64,000 nt of DNA from Ruminococcus sp. (GCF_016283395.1 NZ_JAEEMU010000042.1:57802-121801); one strand, 5' to 3'. Shown: positions 17,951 to 27,109, counted from the stretch's first letter. Made by a program: numbers and translations. Notes: generated by a model from the letters alone, not told the origin.

Positions 17951-17981
17951 GAAAGCGGAGCTTTTACAGCTCCGCTTTTTT
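17951..17981 (+). terminator. Terminator of the MerR gene
   Basis: GAAAGCGGAGC-TTTTACA-GCTCCGCTTTTTT, about 12 bp after the stop. Confidence 0.9.
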
Positions 17982-18043
17982 ACGTGAAAAGAAAAAAATA
18001 AAAATTCTTATGCGCAGTTAAGACTTATTTAAGAATTATTTAA

Positions 18044-18072
18044 TTGACAAGGATTTTCGTTGAATGTATAAT
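18044..18072 (+). promoter_or_regulatory. Consensus promoter of the M13 peptidase/ABC operon
   Basis: TTGACA (18044-18049), 17-bp spacer, TATAAT (18067-18072); a perfect sigma-A consensus. Confidence 0.9.
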
Positions 18073-18125
18073 ATATATCGTGGTATTTGTTTTTTATATG
18101 CCATAGTAATTATTGGAGGACGAAA

Positions 18126-20156
18126 ATGAAGAAACAGCTTAGAGTCTTTTCGTTTCTTCTTGCGGGTATGCTTGCGGTAAGCTGTGCAAGCTGTTCATCA
18201 TCGAAGAGCAGCGAAAGCGATGACACCAAAACTGCCGTAGAGGAAAGCGATGAAAAGAAAGACGCTGACAGCGTTAAAGACAGTAAAAAGGGGAAGCCAA
18301 AAGCTGAGGACGATTTTTACGGTTATGTCAACTACGATCAGCTCATGAACGCTGAGATACCATACGGCGAGAACTATATGTCTGGCTTTGAGGACGATGA
18401 TAACAGAGATATAATCCCCGATATGATAAAGGAGATAGGCGAAAGCAGCGAGAAATACGCAAAAGGTACGAACGAACAGCTTATCCATGACCTTTATCAG
18501 CAGGCAAAGGCATATAAGGACGACGGTTCTGTATATAAAGAAGTAATGGACAACTGCGAAAAGATACTCGCAGCCGGCAACATACAGGAGCTTTTCAGTA
18601 TATGGGGCGAACTGGTGCGTAACAGTGAAGCAAGTTCTTTATTCGGTTTTGAGGTCATGAATGATTTCAGAGACAGTTCAAGGAATTCTCTGTATATTGC
18701 ACCTGAAAAGTCTTTTATTGGAACGAGCCTTGAAGATATAAACGACAGTTCCGAAAAGTGCAAGGAAGCTAATAATATAGCAAGAGATATGCACAGAGTT
18801 ATGGGCGATGACTATGAAGAAGCCGATGAAAAGGGCAAGCAAATGGTGTATCTCGGTCTGGAAATAGCTCATCATACGGATTTTGAAACAAAGGAGACTC
18901 TTGAAAATATCTCAAAGATACCCATGTCTACCTTTGAAGAGCTTGACAGCATAATGTCAAATCTTGACGGCTCTGTTGTGGAAATGTTCTTGGGGGATGT
19001 CAAAAACAGCACTGACGGTATCTATATCTGTGATCCCGAACAGCTGAAAGCTATAAATTCTCTTATAACAGATGAAAATCTGGAGAAGTGGAAAACATAT
19101 ATATTTACAACTTATCTTTATGACAGACGTGAATTTATTTCCGACAGCAATAAGATACTGAAGGAGTATGCTCCCGAAAGCAAGGAAACTAAGGAAGATC
19201 AGGCTGCGACTATAGTAGAGCGTAATCTTGCTTATCAGATAAGCGAGGTATATGCGGAGAGATTTTATACTCCCGAGCTTGACAAGGGTATCCATGAGCT
19301 TTTTGACGATATCATAGACAGCTATGATGAGCTTATAAACAATGCCGACTGGCTCACAGCCGATACAAGAAAGGCACTGCTGAAAAAGCTCCATAACATA
19401 ATTCTTATTACTGCTCCCGAGCCTCATAAGGTAGATGCGAAGGACGCTGAGCTTATCGGAAAGAACCTGTATGAGACGGCAAATAATATACGCAAAAAGA
19501 GTGTTGCAGATACTATAAAAGAACTGTCTGAGGAAGTTGACAAAACAAAGTCAACTATGCTCGCTACTGAGGTAAATGCACAGTATCAGATATCCAACTC
19601 TATCAATATCACTGTTGCTATTATGCAGAAGCCGATGTTTGACCCAAATGGCAGCCGTGCTGAAAATCTCGGTGCGCTTGGTGCAGTCATAGGACATGAG
19701 ATAGGTCATGCATTTGACTCTAACTGCATCAATTACGATCCTGACGGTATTTATAACCCTGACTGGCTGGGCGAAAAGGATAAGCAGATACTTGAAGAAC
19801 GTGCGGATAAGCTTGCCGAGTATTACAGCAGATACACTATCATGGAGGTATTCCATGTTGACGGAGAGCTTACAAACGGTGAGAACTACGCCGACCTTAG
19901 CGGTGTCGAATGTGTAACTAATCTCATTGACGACAAGGAAGAACTGAAAAAGCTCTTTGAGAGCTACGCTAAAAGCTGGGCTACTCTTATGGTGGACTCT
20001 GACGGCATAAAAGCACTGGAACTTGACGAGCACAGTCCTGCTGAGACTCGTGTTAATGCTGTACTTGCATCGAACAAAAAGTTCAATGAGGTGTACGGCT
20101 TGAAGGAGGGTGACGGAATGTACGTTGCTCCCGAGGAAAGGGTAAGCAGGTGGTAA
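18126..20156 (+). CDS. M13-family (neprilysin/PepO-like) metallopeptidase lipoprotein
   Basis: A zinc oligopeptidase at the outer membrane face. The signal ends in a Cys-rich LAVSC/ASC lipobox, followed by a Ser/Asp/Lys-rich acidic linker. The zinc site is H524-E-I-G-H528 with the third ligand Glu586 in ENYADLSG (Asp590 supporting). The C-terminal half also has the NPDWLGEKD segment and the HSPAETRVNAVLAS substrate-binding stretch seen in M13. The length of 676 aa is usual for M13. The longer frame to 18087 has no ribosome site; GGAGG lies before 18126. It is the first gene of an operon: the ABC permease ATG lies 3 bases after its stop. Coupling to an ABC system suggests peptide handling. Confidence 0.92.
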   Translation: MKKQLRVFSFLLAGMLAVSCASCSSSKSSESDDTKTAVEESDEKKDADSVKDSKKGKPKAEDDFYGYVNYDQLMNAEIPYGENYMSGFEDDDNRDIIPDMIKEIGESSEKYAKGTNEQLIHDLYQQAKAYKDDGSVYKEVMDNCEKILAAGNIQELFSIWGELVRNSEASSLFGFEVMNDFRDSSRNSLYIAPEKSFIGTSLEDINDSSEKCKEANNIARDMHRVMGDDYEEADEKGKQMVYLGLEIAHHTDFETKETLENISKIPMSTFEELDSIMSNLDGSVVEMFLGDVKNSTDGIYICDPEQLKAINSLITDENLEKWKTYIFTTYLYDRREFISDSNKILKEYAPESKETKEDQAATIVERNLAYQISEVYAERFYTPELDKGIHELFDDIIDSYDELINNADWLTADTRKALLKKLHNIILITAPEPHKVDAKDAELIGKNLYETANNIRKKSVADTIKELSEEVDKTKSTMLATEVNAQYQISNSINITVAIMQKPMFDPNGSRAENLGALGAVIGHEIGHAFDSNCINYDPDGIYNPDWLGEKDKQILEERADKLAEYYSRYTIMEVFHVDGELTNGENYADLSGVECVTNLIDDKEELKKLFESYAKSWATLMVDSDGIKALELDEHSPAETRVNAVLASNKKFNEVYGLKEGDGMYVAPEERVSRW

Positions 20157-20159
20157 GCG

Positions 20160-22628
20160 ATGAGATTGATATTTAAACATACATTAAAGAATATATGGGC
20201 ACATAAGCTCAGAACTATCCTGCTTCTGATATGTATTGCAGTGTGCAGTTTTACGGCTATGCTCTGTTTTGACATGAGCGGTTCACTTGATAAAATGGTA
20301 AAGAGTATGTTTGCCAATATGGCAGGCAACACCGACCTTATTATATCCACAAAGTCACCTATCGAGGAAGGCTTTGCAGACGGAGCTCCCGATTGTGATA
20401 TCATGTATTTCAGCGGCGGCAGCTGTTATTTTGACAGACACCTTGATATGGATATATCCTATGTCCGCCGTAAGCAGGTAAATATATTTGCTATCGACGC
20501 AGCTCAGGCAAAGAAGATGAAGCTTGTCAAGAACGACCTTGAGCTGGGTGATAAAAAGGCAGCTATATCTGAGGAGTTTTCCAAGGAATTCGGCTACAAA
20601 AAGGGAGACAAGATAGTTCTTCACGGTGAAAGAGATATACCTGTAGAGTTCACTGTAAGCAGTGTTGAAAAGAAGCAGGGTATCTTTGATGTTGCCAGCA
20701 GAATTGCTATCAGTCTTGATGATATGAAAGATCTTGTAATAGCTGATGAGCCCGAGATAATGATGGCTTTCGTCGATGTTAAAAATGACTCAGAGGTAAA
20801 GGAAGCAGAGGATTTCTTCAAGAAAAAGTACCCTACAGCTGAAGTTGATAACTTCTTCGACAACGAAGAGCTCAACGAGCAGATAGGCTCTATAACAAGA
20901 ATATTCCTTGTACTTTTTGCTATCTGTATGCTTCTTGTAATATTCGTAACTGTCTCCGTATGCGAGCGTATGATCGTTGACAAGATGTCGGTAGTTGGTA
21001 CTTTCCGAAGTCTCGGAATATCCTCCCGTATCACTACAGTTGCTCTTCTTTTCGAGAATATCCTCTATGGACTTATCGGCAGTGTGATCGGTGTCGTGCT
21101 TTATTCATATGCAAAACAGCCGTTCTTTGACTCCATGTTCACTTTCAGTTCAAACGGAGAGGATACGATACACCCCGATGTGCCAAAGGCAAAGCTTATA
21201 GTCATTATCGGCGTTATTCTCGGTGCAATGATAGTAGAGTGCCTTTGTCCCATAAAGGAAGTAATAAAGGCAGTAAAGACACCTATCCGTGATATCATCT
21301 TTGATACAAAGGATACTGAGTATCGTCCCAGCAGAACAGGTACATATATCGGATTTGGCTTGCTTGCTGTATCTGCCGTGACATACTTCTTCAAGGATCA
21401 TTTCTGGGGCGGTATGATATGCTTTGTTTGCTTCATCGCCGCAGTAGGACTGCTTTACAATTACATTTACCGTTTTGCGGCAAGACTGCTGGAAAAGCTT
21501 TTTGAAAAGCTTGGTTTCCCTATAGCAAGACTTGCAGCTGTTGAAGCAGGTGCAAAGAAATGTACAGTCGGCAGCTCTGTTCTCTGTGTTACAGCTGCAT
21601 CACTTGCAATGGTTATTTATATATTTACAAATTCTATCTCGGCTGTGTATAATCACAGTGTTTTCAAGAGCGATGTTATAGCGATGATCGGTGGTTCAAA
21701 AGCTTCATACCTTTCGTACGTTAAGGACCTTGAAGGCGTTGATAAATCAGAGCTCATCTACTTCACGTGGGACGACGCAAAGATAAACAATGATGAGAAA
21801 GAGACTCAGATAGCTGTATATGGCTGGAAAGACGGCGGATATGAGCTGCTTGATGCTTTTTCGGAAAATCCTGAAATTGTTGGTGACGGAGAAGTATTGC
21901 TCGACAAGGTGCTTATGAAAAAGCATGGGCTCAAAACAGGCGATACAATAAAAATAAACTTCAATTCGGACGGATACCTCCCTGTTGAGGAAGAACTGAA
22001 GATAGCAGGCAGGATAGAATACGATTACTATGCAGGCTCGGGAACGAGCGTAGTCATCTCTGAGAAGCACTATAAGGAGCTGTTCGGTGACTATCCGTCA
22101 AACCTTATTGTTACAGGAAATGACGCAAAGGCGTTAAAGGATACCATAAAGGATCATTCTGCCGATTATATAAACGAGATATATACTCACGAGGAATTCG
22201 ATCAGTATCTTGCTACTGAACGTGCATCGCTGAATATGATACTGACACTTCTTATCTGTATCGGTATAGGACTTACCTTTATCGGTGTAGTCAGCAACCA
22301 GCTCATAGGACTTGAAGGACGTAAGCGTGAATGTGCAGTAATGACTTCTGTAGCAATGCCTCGTAAGAAGCTGTCAAAGATGTTCCTTATTGAAAGCTTT
22401 ATTGCTGCGCTTATCGCACTTGTTGCAGCAGTCCCCATAGGAATATTCATGTCACATATATTCATGGGTATCATGGAACAGCTTGAGATGTTCATACCTC
22501 TTGAGATATCTGTAGCTGCCTGCATTAAGTACGCACTTATCCTGTGTGCAGTCTTTACACTTGTTTCACTCTTCCCAATAAGAGCACTCAAGAAGATGGA
22601 TATAGTTTCACAGCTCAAATACGAATAA
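20160..22628 (+). CDS. MacB/FtsX-type ABC transporter permease
   Basis: 822 aa with a first membrane helix at about 17-38, a large extracytoplasmic domain (about 40-235), then two FtsX modules. Module 1 is IFLVLFAICMLLVIF with the coupling helix VVGTFRSLGIS; module 2 is LTLLICIGIGLTFIG with the CAVMTSVAMPRKKLSKMF coupling helix. About ten hydrophobic segments in all. Such permeases export peptides or lipids or transmit mechanical signals rather than import. It begins 3 bases after the M13 peptidase stop and is followed by its ATPase after 13 bp, so the three proteins probably work together at the membrane. Substrate unknown. Confidence 0.9.
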   Translation: MRLIFKHTLKNIWAHKLRTILLLICIAVCSFTAMLCFDMSGSLDKMVKSMFANMAGNTDLIISTKSPIEEGFADGAPDCDIMYFSGGSCYFDRHLDMDISYVRRKQVNIFAIDAAQAKKMKLVKNDLELGDKKAAISEEFSKEFGYKKGDKIVLHGERDIPVEFTVSSVEKKQGIFDVASRIAISLDDMKDLVIADEPEIMMAFVDVKNDSEVKEAEDFFKKKYPTAEVDNFFDNEELNEQIGSITRIFLVLFAICMLLVIFVTVSVCERMIVDKMSVVGTFRSLGISSRITTVALLFENILYGLIGSVIGVVLYSYAKQPFFDSMFTFSSNGEDTIHPDVPKAKLIVIIGVILGAMIVECLCPIKEVIKAVKTPIRDIIFDTKDTEYRPSRTGTYIGFGLLAVSAVTYFFKDHFWGGMICFVCFIAAVGLLYNYIYRFAARLLEKLFEKLGFPIARLAAVEAGAKKCTVGSSVLCVTAASLAMVIYIFTNSISAVYNHSVFKSDVIAMIGGSKASYLSYVKDLEGVDKSELIYFTWDDAKINNDEKETQIAVYGWKDGGYELLDAFSENPEIVGDGEVLLDKVLMKKHGLKTGDTIKINFNSDGYLPVEEELKIAGRIEYDYYAGSGTSVVISEKHYKELFGDYPSNLIVTGNDAKALKDTIKDHSADYINEIYTHEEFDQYLATERASLNMILTLLICIGIGLTFIGVVSNQLIGLEGRKRECAVMTSVAMPRKKLSKMFLIESFIAALIALVAAVPIGIFMSHIFMGIMEQLEMFIPLEISVAACIKYALILCAVFTLVSLFPIRALKKMDIVSQLKYE

Positions 22629-22641
22629 AGGAGAATGTATA

Positions 22642-23331
22642 ATGGCTAATCTTATAGAAGTTAATAATGTATATAAAACATTCGGAAAAGGCGAGTCGCT
22701 TACAAAGGTGCTTTCGGGAGCTACTCTGAATGTTGAAAAGGGTGAATTCGTATCTCTTATGGGAGCTTCGGGAAGCGGTAAATCTACGCTCCTGTACCTT
22801 ATCGGCGGACTTGACAGAAGGTTTGAAGGAAGTATCTCGATCTGCGGAAATGACATCTCAAAGATGAAAGAAAAGGATATGTCAAAGCTGAGACTTGAAA
22901 AGATAGGCTTTATCTTCCAGTTCTACAATCTTGTGCAGAACCTTAACGTTGAGGATAATATCCTGCTTCCGTCAAGCGTAAAGGGAAAGAGCAAGTCAGA
23001 GATGAAAGCGCAGCTTGACGAGATACTGAAAATAACAGGTCTTACTGAGAAGCGCAAGGCAAAGCCAGCACAGCTCTCAGGCGGTCAGCAGCAGCGTGTT
23101 GCCATAGCAAGAGCGGTAATCGGTAATCCCGAGATAATACTTGCCGATGAGCCAACAGGAAATCTTGATACAGTGGCAGGTGCTGAGATAATGAATTTAT
23201 TCTCGAAAATAAACAAGGAAAAGGGAATAACTATACTACAGGTAACTCATTCCCATAAGTGTGCAGCTTACGGTGACAGAGTCGTAGAGCTCGTAAACGG
23301 CATGACAAATATCCAGAATAATAATGAATGA
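22642..23331 (+). CDS. ABC transporter ATP-binding protein (MacB/LolD type)
   Basis: 229 aa, the length of a LolD/FtsE-like ATPase. Walker A G41-A-S-G-S-G-K-S-T49, Q-loop [17 protein letters not shown], signature [14 protein letters not shown] and Walker B IILADEPTGNLD are all intact. It powers the permease just upstream (RBS AAAGGAG). The stop codon abuts the first terminal repeat of R1 copy C, and the operon ends at the hairpin 23507-23536. Confidence 0.93.
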   Translation: MANLIEVNNVYKTFGKGESLTKVLSGATLNVEKGEFVSLMGASGSGKSTLLYLIGGLDRRFEGSISICGNDISKMKEKDMSKLRLEKIGFIFQFYNLVQNLNVEDNILLPSSVKGKSKSEMKAQLDEILKITGLTEKRKAKPAQLSGGQQQRVAIARAVIGNPEIILADEPTGNLDTVAGAEIMNLFSKINKEKGITILQVTHSHKCAAYGDRVVELVNGMTNIQNNNE

Positions 23332-23490
23332 ATTAGGGAAGTACTACCTTAATTCTTGTTTAGCATGAAGCTAAGCCGTTAGCTGTTAGCAAATGTGTCG
23401 CCTTTGGCGAATAATTTAAATAATGTGAGCGTAAGCGAACACTTTCGGCTAAAGGCTCATGGCTAACGGCTCTGTTACACAGTAAATATC
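23326..23490. repeat. R1 element, copy C (reverse orientation)
   Basis: Left terminal repeat TGAATTAGGGAAG overlaps the ABC ATPase stop codon. The core is inverted relative to copy A (GTGTCGCCTTTGGCGAATAA, then AATAATGTGAGCGTAAGCG), flanked by GTTAGC and GGCTAAAGGCTCATGGC arms. The right terminal repeat cannot be recognised. Confidence 0.75.
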
Positions 23491-23506
23491 AGACTGTATA
23501 ATAATA

Positions 23507-23536
23507 AAAGGGACTTTAAAAAGTCCCTTTTTCTTT
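23507..23536. terminator. Bidirectional terminator
   Basis: AAAAGGGACTT-TAAA-AAGTCCCTTTTT. It ends the ABC operon (plus) and overlaps the last codon of the converging TetR gene (minus), whose transcripts it would also end. Confidence 0.85.
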
Positions 23537-24098
23537 ATGCTGTTTCATTGCTGGCATTTTTGAAGTAAAGTCCGCCGTAAAGGCTGAACATAAGCTTTTT
23601 GATGAAGTCCACATCGGCTTTTGCACCTGTGAGTATGTAGTTCTTAGCGATACTGTTCATGCCGCTGGCTATGAAGTCGACTATGAATATTCGTTTTTCA
23701 TCGGAAACATCGCTGATGAAGTATTTGCAGTCCATAAGAGATCTGTACTGCACATCATAGAGGAAATGTATCATGTCGTTGCGAACGAGCAGTGATATTA
23801 TGTGGCGTTTGTCGATGATATAGCGGCTGTAGCCCTCACAGAAGCTGCGGAACATAGCGGAATGACATGAAGTTGCATTTTCTTCGGGAAGAAAGCAGCA
23901 GTTATGGCTGAGCTCGTATAATATTACGTTTTCCTTTGTTCCGAAAAGGGAATAGAATGTCTGGCGTGATACCTGAGCTTCACGGCAAAGGTCGCTTACG
24001 CTTATGTCGTTGAAAGACTTTTCTTCAAGAAGTCTTAAAAGTGCTTCGGAAATAAGCTTTTGTGAAAGTAAAGCTGATTTATTGCTGCCCTGATACAT
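23535..24098 (-). CDS. TetR/AcrR-family regulator
   Basis: 187 aa. The N-terminal HTH (about 10-60) shows the TetR pattern: LISEALLRLLEEKSFNDISV, then DLCREAQVSRQTFYSLFGTK-E-N. The C-terminal helical domain is variable and its ligand unknown. The ATG at 24098 is preferred (GAGGT lies 9 bases upstream); a TTG six bases further up is too close to it. The gene is divergent from the DUF1858 gene, and TTGACAAATGTC-type operators overlap both promoters, so it most likely represses both. Confidence 0.85.
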   Translation of the reverse strand: MYQGSNKSALLSQKLISEALLRLLEEKSFNDISVSDLCREAQVSRQTFYSLFGTKENVILYELSHNCCFLPEENATSCHSAMFRSFCEGYSRYIIDKRHIISLLVRNDMIHFLYDVQYRSLMDCKYFISDVSDEKRIFIVDFIASGMNSIAKNYILTGAKADVDFIKKLMFSLYGGLYFKNASNETA

Positions 24099-24138
24099 TG
24101 ACAAACTACCTCGCTTTGTAAAAGTTTAGTGAAGCTCG

Positions 24139-24194
24139 TTGACAAATGTCAAAGAGTATGATAATATTATAACAAAGGAGTAGACATTTGTCAA
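24139..24194. promoter_or_regulatory. Divergent promoters with two TetR-type operators
   Basis: Operator 1 is the palindrome TTGACAAATGTCAA (24139-24152); operator 2 is TAGACATTTGTCAA (24181-24194). Minus promoter: TTGACA (24194-24189), 17 bp, TATAAT (24171-24166), a perfect consensus for tetR. Plus promoter: TTGACA (24139-24144) with TAATAT (24162-24167). Each operator covers one -35 box. A third partial site, TTGACAAACT, lies at the tetR start (24099-24108 on the plus strand). Confidence 0.82.
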
Positions 24195-24228
24195 GCCCCT
24201 TTAAGTGAATTTTACGGAGGTCAAAACT

Positions 24229-24429
24229 ATGGCACAGGTTACTAAGGATACAAAGATCGGCGAACTTCTCCAGCTTGATACAGACGTATCACCAATTCTT
24301 TTCAGCATCGGTATGCACTGTCTCGGATGTCCTGCATCTCAGGGCGAGACTATCGAAGAAGCTGCAATGGTACACGGCGTAAATGCTGACGAGCTTGTAA
24401 ACGCTATCAACCAGAAGCTTGCTGAATAA
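24229..24429 (+). CDS. DUF1858 small protein
   Basis: 66 aa, matching the DUF1858 family in full: KIGELLQLDTDVSPILF, the GMHCLGCPAS motif with a C-x2-C pair, and EEAAMVHGVNADELVNAIN. The family often occurs with hybrid-cluster or other redox proteins and may bind a cofactor through the cysteines; function is not established. Start from GGAGGT 7 bases ahead of the ATG; a GTG-led extension to 24205 would cover that site. Divergent TetR control suggests induction by a specific signal. R1 copy D begins right after the stop. Confidence 0.85.
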   Translation: MAQVTKDTKIGELLQLDTDVSPILFSIGMHCLGCPASQGETIEEAAMVHGVNADELVNAINQKLAE

Positions 24430-24430
24430 T

Positions 24431-24624
24431 AATTATTGAATTAGGGAAGTATTATTTCTATTCTGGCTTATCATTAAACACAGCCATTAGCCGTTAGCAA
24501 TTAGGCATTAGCCGAAAGAGTTCGCTTACGTTTACAATATTTAAATTATTCGCCGAAGGCGACACATTGGCTAATAGCTAAAGCCTAAGGGCTTAACATT
24601 TTCCCTATTTCAATTTACAGTAAT
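24431..24624. repeat. R1 MITE-like element, copy D (complete, best example)
   Basis: Left terminal repeat AATTATTGAATTAGGGAAG (24431-24449); right end (24598-24624) inverts to ATTACTGTAAATTGAAATAGGG. The core holds GCCGTTAGC...GCATTAGCC, GTTCGCTTACGTTTACAATATT, the TCGCC-GAA-GGCGA hairpin and GGCTAATAGC...AAGCCTAAGGGC. Length about 194 bp. Confidence 0.85.
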
Positions 24625-24645
24625 ATCTGTATTTGGTTGCAAACA

Positions 24646-24682
24646 AAAAGGACACTTTGGGGCTTACCTCAAGTGTCCTTTA
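24646..24682 (-). terminator. Terminator of the FAD/GtrA/membrane-protein operon
   Basis: Minus strand stem AAAGGACACTT / AAGTGTCCTTT with an inner GAGG/CCCC pairing, followed by TTG after TTTTT. Confidence 0.85.
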
Positions 24683-24685
24683 TTT

Positions 24686-26578
24686 TTATACTATGTTGTG
24701 ATCGTAGACCAGTATCGTGTATTTTGTGAAGTTGATCTCTGTAACGAATGAATACTGCGGAGTATCGTTTTTATAGGCTTCGGACGACATGAAATCATTT
24801 CTTTCATTTCCTTCAAGTATGAGGAAGTACTTTTGCTGTAATGGATCGTCCTCATACCATTTTGTTGATGACTGATATCTGCGCCTTGACACACCTGTTT
24901 CATCGATGTATACATCGCTTACCTTTACTTTTCCGCCTGATATAAGGGTAACTGAGTTTGCGTTCCAGAAAGATGAATAGCCCTTTGTCAGACCGTGGTC
25001 GTAAAGAAAGTCCGAGAGCTGATACCATGTGTTCTGCTTATAGCCGTCCTTGGGCATTTTCATAACATTTGACACGCTGAGAGCACCTGCGGCGAATACA
25101 GGTATAATGAGCAGTGATACTAACCTTGAGCAGTCAGCCTTTGCAGAGACAGCCCAGCATACGAACAGTACGCTCAGGATAAGAGAAGTGCCTACCACAG
25201 GAGTGAGTCTCCAGTCTGCAACAGCAAGGACACCGCAGATATAGCCCATAAGCACTACAGCTGTCACAGCCCAGTGCATCCACACCCATATGCGCATCAT
25301 TCTGCCCTTGCGGTCGTTTCCGTATTTTTTATAGCAGACAGTAGCGACGATAGGGAGCACAGTGATCATGAGAGCGGATATGATATATATAAGGTTGGGG
25401 ATACCCTGTTTATCCGTAAACATAATATCGGGCATATCTTCAACGCCGAGGAGTCTAAGCCATGCGAGGGGCAGCTTCTGAAGATGAGCTATCCATGTTC
25501 CCATTTCCGAAAACTCCGAGTTTGCGTCCTGATAACGTGCCTGTAGATTTCCCAGAAGCAGTTCGTTTATGAGATTTCCCGCAATTGCCATTATCATGAA
25601 AAAAATAGCACGGAAAGTTACAAGAGCGGTCCTGCCGCTTAAAATGCTGTATTTTTTGTTGATGAACTGTTCAATGAATATGGCACCTGCAAAGGGGAGT
25701 GCAAACAGAGTAAAGCCTGTTATACCGTCCATTCCCGTAAGCAGCATGAATATGCACAGACACAGGAATATGAGCAGCTTGTGCAGTGAAGCACCCTTTG
25801 CGTTCCTGCCTTCTTTTCTCAGCTTGATTTCCCTGCTTCCCACTGACAAAAGCCTTGAATAGAGAAAAGCACCTATAACAAGGAAGAGTATGCCCAGGGA
25901 GTAGTAGATAGTATGTCCCCAGAATATCTCTCTCAGCTTTGGCGTTACAAGAGTTATGGAGAGGAAAAGAGCTGTACCGAAAAATCCTGCGGGAGTACTG
26001 CCTGTTATCTCTCTTATCATAAGCAGCATGAAGAAGGTAAGGAGAATGAAGAAGCAAAGCATACCGCCTATATGAGCGGTCATGCATAAGCCGAATATCT
26101 TTATCAGCGGTATCATAAGAGTACTTGTGCTGAACGGCAGGAAGCAGGCGTAAGTGAAGTTGGGGTCGTAAAGCTTGCCGCTTTCAACCGAGGCATTTGC
26201 CCACAGTATAGTGTCGGTGCAGTCCGCGTGAAATTCGTATCTTGCTGCAAAAACGATGTAATATACTGCTGCCATAACAGCGCATACGAATACAAAAAAT
26301 GATGAGCTAAAAAGCAGGGTACCTGCTACGAAATTTTTTCTGATATGTGTTTTCTTATCAGTATTTTCCGTTATCATATCAGAAACGGCAGCTGTATTTT
26401 CGACAGGAGCTTCTGTCGGAACGTCATCGGCAGGTGAGACTGTTTCCTCAGTAAGGTCAATGACATTTTCAGTGCTTTCCGTCTGTGCTTCTGTCATATC
26501 CTCAGTTTCAACCACGGGTATCTCAGCTGCTGCGGTATCATCGGTATCGGGAAGTGTTGTCTCGATATCTTTATCCAT
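24686..26578 (-). CDS. Large polytopic membrane protein, possible GT-C-like enzyme
   Basis: 630 aa. Residues 1-75 form an acidic, Thr/Glu/Asp-rich cytosolic tail. About 12 hydrophobic segments follow (first at about 85-110) and a C-terminal soluble domain of about 110 residues. The first loop holds F-H-A-D-C-T-D-T, and acidic residues in that loop are common in GT-C lipid-linked glycosyltransferases, but I see no decisive motif. Context supports an envelope role: it is the third gene after an FAD oxidoreductase of the UDP-galactopyranose-mutase-like group and a GtrA protein, an arrangement like GtrA plus a dedicated membrane transferase. The RBS is GAGGT. Function not recognised with confidence. 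Confidence 0.7.
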   Translation of the reverse strand: MDKDIETTLPDTDDTAAAEIPVVETEDMTEAQTESTENVIDLTEETVSPADDVPTEAPVENTAAVSDMITENTDKKTHIRKNFVAGTLLFSSSFFVFVCAVMAAVYYIVFAARYEFHADCTDTILWANASVESGKLYDPNFTYACFLPFSTSTLMIPLIKIFGLCMTAHIGGMLCFFILLTFFMLLMIREITGSTPAGFFGTALFLSITLVTPKLREIFWGHTIYYSLGILFLVIGAFLYSRLLSVGSREIKLRKEGRNAKGASLHKLLIFLCLCIFMLLTGMDGITGFTLFALPFAGAIFIEQFINKKYSILSGRTALVTFRAIFFMIMAIAGNLINELLLGNLQARYQDANSEFSEMGTWIAHLQKLPLAWLRLLGVEDMPDIMFTDKQGIPNLIYIISALMITVLPIVATVCYKKYGNDRKGRMMRIWVWMHWAVTAVVLMGYICGVLAVADWRLTPVVGTSLILSVLFVCWAVSAKADCSRLVSLLIIPVFAAGALSVSNVMKMPKDGYKQNTWYQLSDFLYDHGLTKGYSSFWNANSVTLISGGKVKVSDVYIDETGVSRRRYQSSTKWYEDDPLQQKYFLILEGNERNDFMSSEAYKNDTPQYSFVTEINFTKYTILVYDHNIV

Positions 26579-26601
26579 TATATTACCTCACAATACGTGA
26601 A

Positions 26602-26621
26602 CGGGCAGCAAAAGCTGCCCG
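26602..26621 (-). other. Intercistronic hairpin
   Basis: CGGGCAGC-AAAA-GCTGCCCG between gtrA and the membrane-protein gene, with no T-run on either strand. More likely an mRNA processing or stability element than a terminator. Confidence 0.5.
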
Positions 26622-26626
26622 AACTG

Positions 26627-27109
26627 TTATTTATTATCTTTTTTGGTATAGAGCAGTATCTTTCTTGCGAAGAAATTCCAGAGGAACGAAACTGCTGTTG
26701 AAACTATCTTTGCTATGATCTGGAAGAGGCTTGTCTTATCACCGATCCACACCTCGAAAAGCTTTGTGATGCCGATAGTTATGAGAAGTCCCACAACACC
26801 GATAGCTGCGAAGCTCAAAAACTCCACAAGCTTATTCTCGACCTTTGAATTCTTGAATATCCATAAGGTGCTTATGAGATAGTTTACTGCAAGACCTGCA
26901 ATGAACGAAAGGGAATTTGCCACCCAGCCGTATTCCTTCTGCTCGCCGAAAGCAAATCTGAACAGTATATATGAAAGTGCAAAGTCTACGACGAAAGCCA
27001 GTCCGCCGACGAAAAGATAGCGGAAAAACTGTATCAGAGTATTGTCCGTATCGCCGACAAACAGCTTCTTGAACTGCTTATCGCGGAATATCTGCTTGAT
27101 CTCGTCCAT
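26627..27109 (-). CDS. GtrA-family membrane protein
   Basis: 160 aa with four hydrophobic helices, as expected for GtrA (FRYLFVGGLAFVVDFALSY, then NSLSFIAGLAVNYLIST and ATEIGV-like FAAIGVVGLLITIG). GtrA proteins are thought to help flip polyprenyl-phosphate-linked sugars across the membrane for envelope modification. The start codon overlaps the upstream stop as TAATG, so translation is coupled to the FAD oxidoreductase. Confidence 0.85.
   Translation of the reverse strand: MDEIKQIFRDKQFKKLFVGDTDNTLIQFFRYLFVGGLAFVVDFALSYILFRFAFGEQKEYGWVANSLSFIAGLAVNYLISTLWIFKNSKVENKLVEFLSFAAIGVVGLLITIGITKLFEVWIGDKTSLFQIIAKIVSTAVSFLWNFFARKILLYTKKDNK

Noticed and set aside
19551..20180. Open frame of 209 codons, minus strand
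   Set aside because: Antisense to the M13 peptidase, whose zinc site is certain.
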